Positions 62,520 to 64,000 of a DNA stretch of 64,000 nucleotides are shown here, one piece after another. Origin of the DNA: Bombus terrestris (taxonomy: Eukaryota; Arthropoda; Insecta; Hymenoptera; Apidae); assembly GCF_910591885.1 (NCBI RefSeq), contig NC_063277.1:1860001-1924000 (forward strand). Reading direction: 5' to 3'. Each line of letters opens with the position of its first letter. The first letter of the stretch is position 1. A program made the translations under genes and the position numbers. The notes beneath the pieces are model-generated. The model was not told the DNA's origin. It saw only the letters and a list, made by a program, of their open reading frames with translations, and made no database searches.

Positions 62520-63005
62520 AAATTTTTCTAACTTAGTTGCCAAATAACATGTGAATGGCTACCCCCAGCGGGATACCATCTTCGAGTTTGACTATTTTAT
62601 TTCTTTAATGGGGTGTTTTCTTTTTAATCTTCTTTCTATCAGAATTTTGCTCGCTTCAGCAGCCAGCTGATTTAGATGTATTGCCAATTTCTTCTTTGAC
62701 CGTTGGTATTTTTAAGTCTTATTCTCGTTTCTGACATACCGTGGGGCGTTCACTATTGTTCTCAGTATCTTCGATTATAGCAAGTCTAGTTTATTTATGT
62801 GGCTCATTGCTGCTGTCCCCCATAATGGTATTCCGTACGCCCAGATTGGTTTTATTATCGTTTTGCAGATTTTTAGTTTATTTTCTATGCTGAGTTTAGA
62901 GTTTCGACTAGTTAGCCAGTACATCTGTCTTCCTTTTATCCGTATTTTGTCTATAATTGATTTAGTATGTCGTTTCCATGTGTGTCTAAGTGGGCGACAA
63001 ACGTG
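62520..63005 (-). pseudogene. Decayed Jockey-type reverse transcriptase, C-terminal part
   Basis: On the minus strand the frame reads LRHTWKRHTKSIIDKIRIKG, RQMYWLTSRNSKLSIENKLK, IIKPIWAYGIPLWGTA. Further left in shifted frames it reads ILRTIVNAPRYVRNENK and IPTVKEEIGN. This is the conserved end of Jockey-clade non-LTR retrotransposon polymerases. It is 5'-truncated and frameshifted, so inactive. Confidence 0.8.
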
Positions 63006-63305
63006 AATGCGTCTCAAAGGAAAGGCTCTAGCGAGTTTAATCACAATCGAGGACGTCGAACGAAAGAGGGTGAAAAATACGTTCGACGCAGCGTTTGTGT
63101 GTGATCGATGGAAAAAGTCAAATAACCGCTGACTTGATTAAAACTATAGGGTCAATCAAGTTTTTTCGTTTTTTTATCTATTTACTTCGCCTTTATTCAT
63201 CGCGAGATATGCATACGGTGATTTGAACGAACGAAGTTAGAATATTTGCAAACTTACGAAAGTAGGCGCAAGAGCGATGCTCGGTATATTGCCAATTACT
63301 ATATA

Positions 63306-63739
63306 TGTAGTATCGTGGACAAAAGGCCCAAGATATCTGCCGAACCATAAACAATGCCGCGAGAGCCGCGGCATCGTCGGGTACATCAATGTGTCGTCGG
63401 TTCTTTTTAAGTGGATAGTTTCGTGGAAAGGGCCTGCGTGACTCTGGCCACGGGCGTTTCGGGACACGTGTCCGATAGGACGGGAAAAGACAAAGAGACG
63501 CTAAAGGCAGAATTAGTTGAGAAGCCGGAGAGGACGGATGCAAAAGGTGTGCAGAGTGTGAGTTAAGAAGCGAGAGCGAGCGAGTGTAGAAGCCGAAGAG
63601 TGTGAATCGGGAAGTCGGAAGCCGCGTGTGAGAATAGGACGTACAACAGCATTGTAATCATTTCGTTGCTTCGAATATTATTTATTAAATCAAAACATCA
63701 TTACTTGTCCTTTCCTCTAAGACCCATTAAGATACTACA
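63306..63739 (+). mobile_element. Solo LTR with 9-bp terminal repeats and TSD
   Basis: The 434-bp unit starts TGTAGTATC and ends GATACTACA, exact inverted repeats with TG...CA termini. It is flanked by TATATA on the left and TATATA on the right, a target duplication of 4-6 bp. Purine-rich GAG/AAG-type sequence and TATTTATTAAATC near 63678 fit an R/U5 region. Coding frames through it (for example 63193-63543 minus) are accidental. Confidence 0.85.
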
Positions 63740-64000
63740 TATATAATAGTAAAAATTATAGTACAATAACACCATCTCTCAAAAGAACGCAGACACTTGT
63801 TTGCTTTCGGCAGAATATAATTTAATCAGGAAATTACGAAGAGAAAGGTGCCCAGGGTGATTTTTCTTTTCATCGAGGCTGTCGTAGAATATTAAAATAC
63901 GATGAAAAGTACTTTCAAAAGTTAATATGGAATAAAATAGTTGGCGTTTATAAACGTCGAACGTTATGCTTTATTTCAAGTTGCAACATCATGTTGAATT
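63740..64000. other. Right edge, nothing recognised
   Basis: AT-rich flank of the solo LTR with no gene or repeat visible within the window. Confidence 0.5.

Noticed and set aside
63193..63543. 116-residue minus-strand frame
   Set aside because: Largely overlaps the solo LTR and has no domain.
1..64000. CRISPR arrays, bacterial operons, prophage or horizontally acquired gene clusters
   Set aside because: No regularly spaced repeats, no ribosome-binding sites or gene clusters; all supported genes are spliced and insect-like.

Overview
The window is nuclear DNA of an insect, most likely a hymenopteran and plausibly a bee. Evidence: it is AT-rich with a more GC-rich right half, its genes have short spliced exons, the proteins are insect-type (including two DM4/12-domain genes), and the mobile elements are short mariner-like MITEs, LTR fragments and TTAA-target elements. 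No bacterial operon, CRISPR array or rRNA is visible. I assembled the gene models by hand from splice sites, reading phase and family homology; for the main genes the exon lengths add up to whole codons.

Layout. 1-2.5 kb: AT-rich DNA without a recognised gene. 2.7-6.4 kb (minus): a five-exon ZMYND8 orthologue (PHD-bromodomain-PWWP-MYND chromatin reader), with an LTR fragment just downstream of its stop. 6.4-9.7 kb: intergenic. 9.76-18.0 kb (minus): an 18-exon class-6 (ATP11-like) P4-ATPase lipid flippase of about 1192 residues. Its last 24 codons come from a MITE, one intron holds a 2.4-kb TTAA-target transposon, and two introns appear to use GC-AG splice sites. 18.55-23.73 kb (plus): a 15-exon diverged 2-oxoglutarate dehydrogenase E1 paralogue (about 1070 residues), divergent from the flippase across a 566-bp shared promoter region. 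25.9-34.7 kb (plus): an SLC25A32-type mitochondrial folate/FAD carrier with two alternative 3' ends, each encoding the last transmembrane helix, a one-base frameshift in exon 1, and a 1.2-kb foldback repeat in its first intron. 35.66-36.62 kb (minus): a complete four-exon DM4/12-domain secreted protein. 60.26-60.98 kb (minus): a second DM4/12 gene with matching intron phases.

The 24 kb between the two DM4/12 genes is gene-poor and repeat-rich: four mariner-like MITEs, a complete solo LTR, other LTR-like DNA, an imperfect hairpin, and two unassigned exon-like coding segments (38.0 and 42.0 kb). The right end carries a fragment of the same LTR family, a decayed Jockey-type reverse transcriptase, and a clean solo LTR with target-site duplication.

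The genes do not form a pathway. The oxoglutarate dehydrogenase paralogue and the SLC25A32 carrier are both mitochondrial; the flippase is a membrane lipid transporter and ZMYND8 is nuclear. No wholly new multi-gene system is evident. The most interesting signals are changes to gene structure: the MITE-derived flippase C-terminus, the alternative terminal exons of the carrier, the GC-AG introns, and the long intronic foldback.
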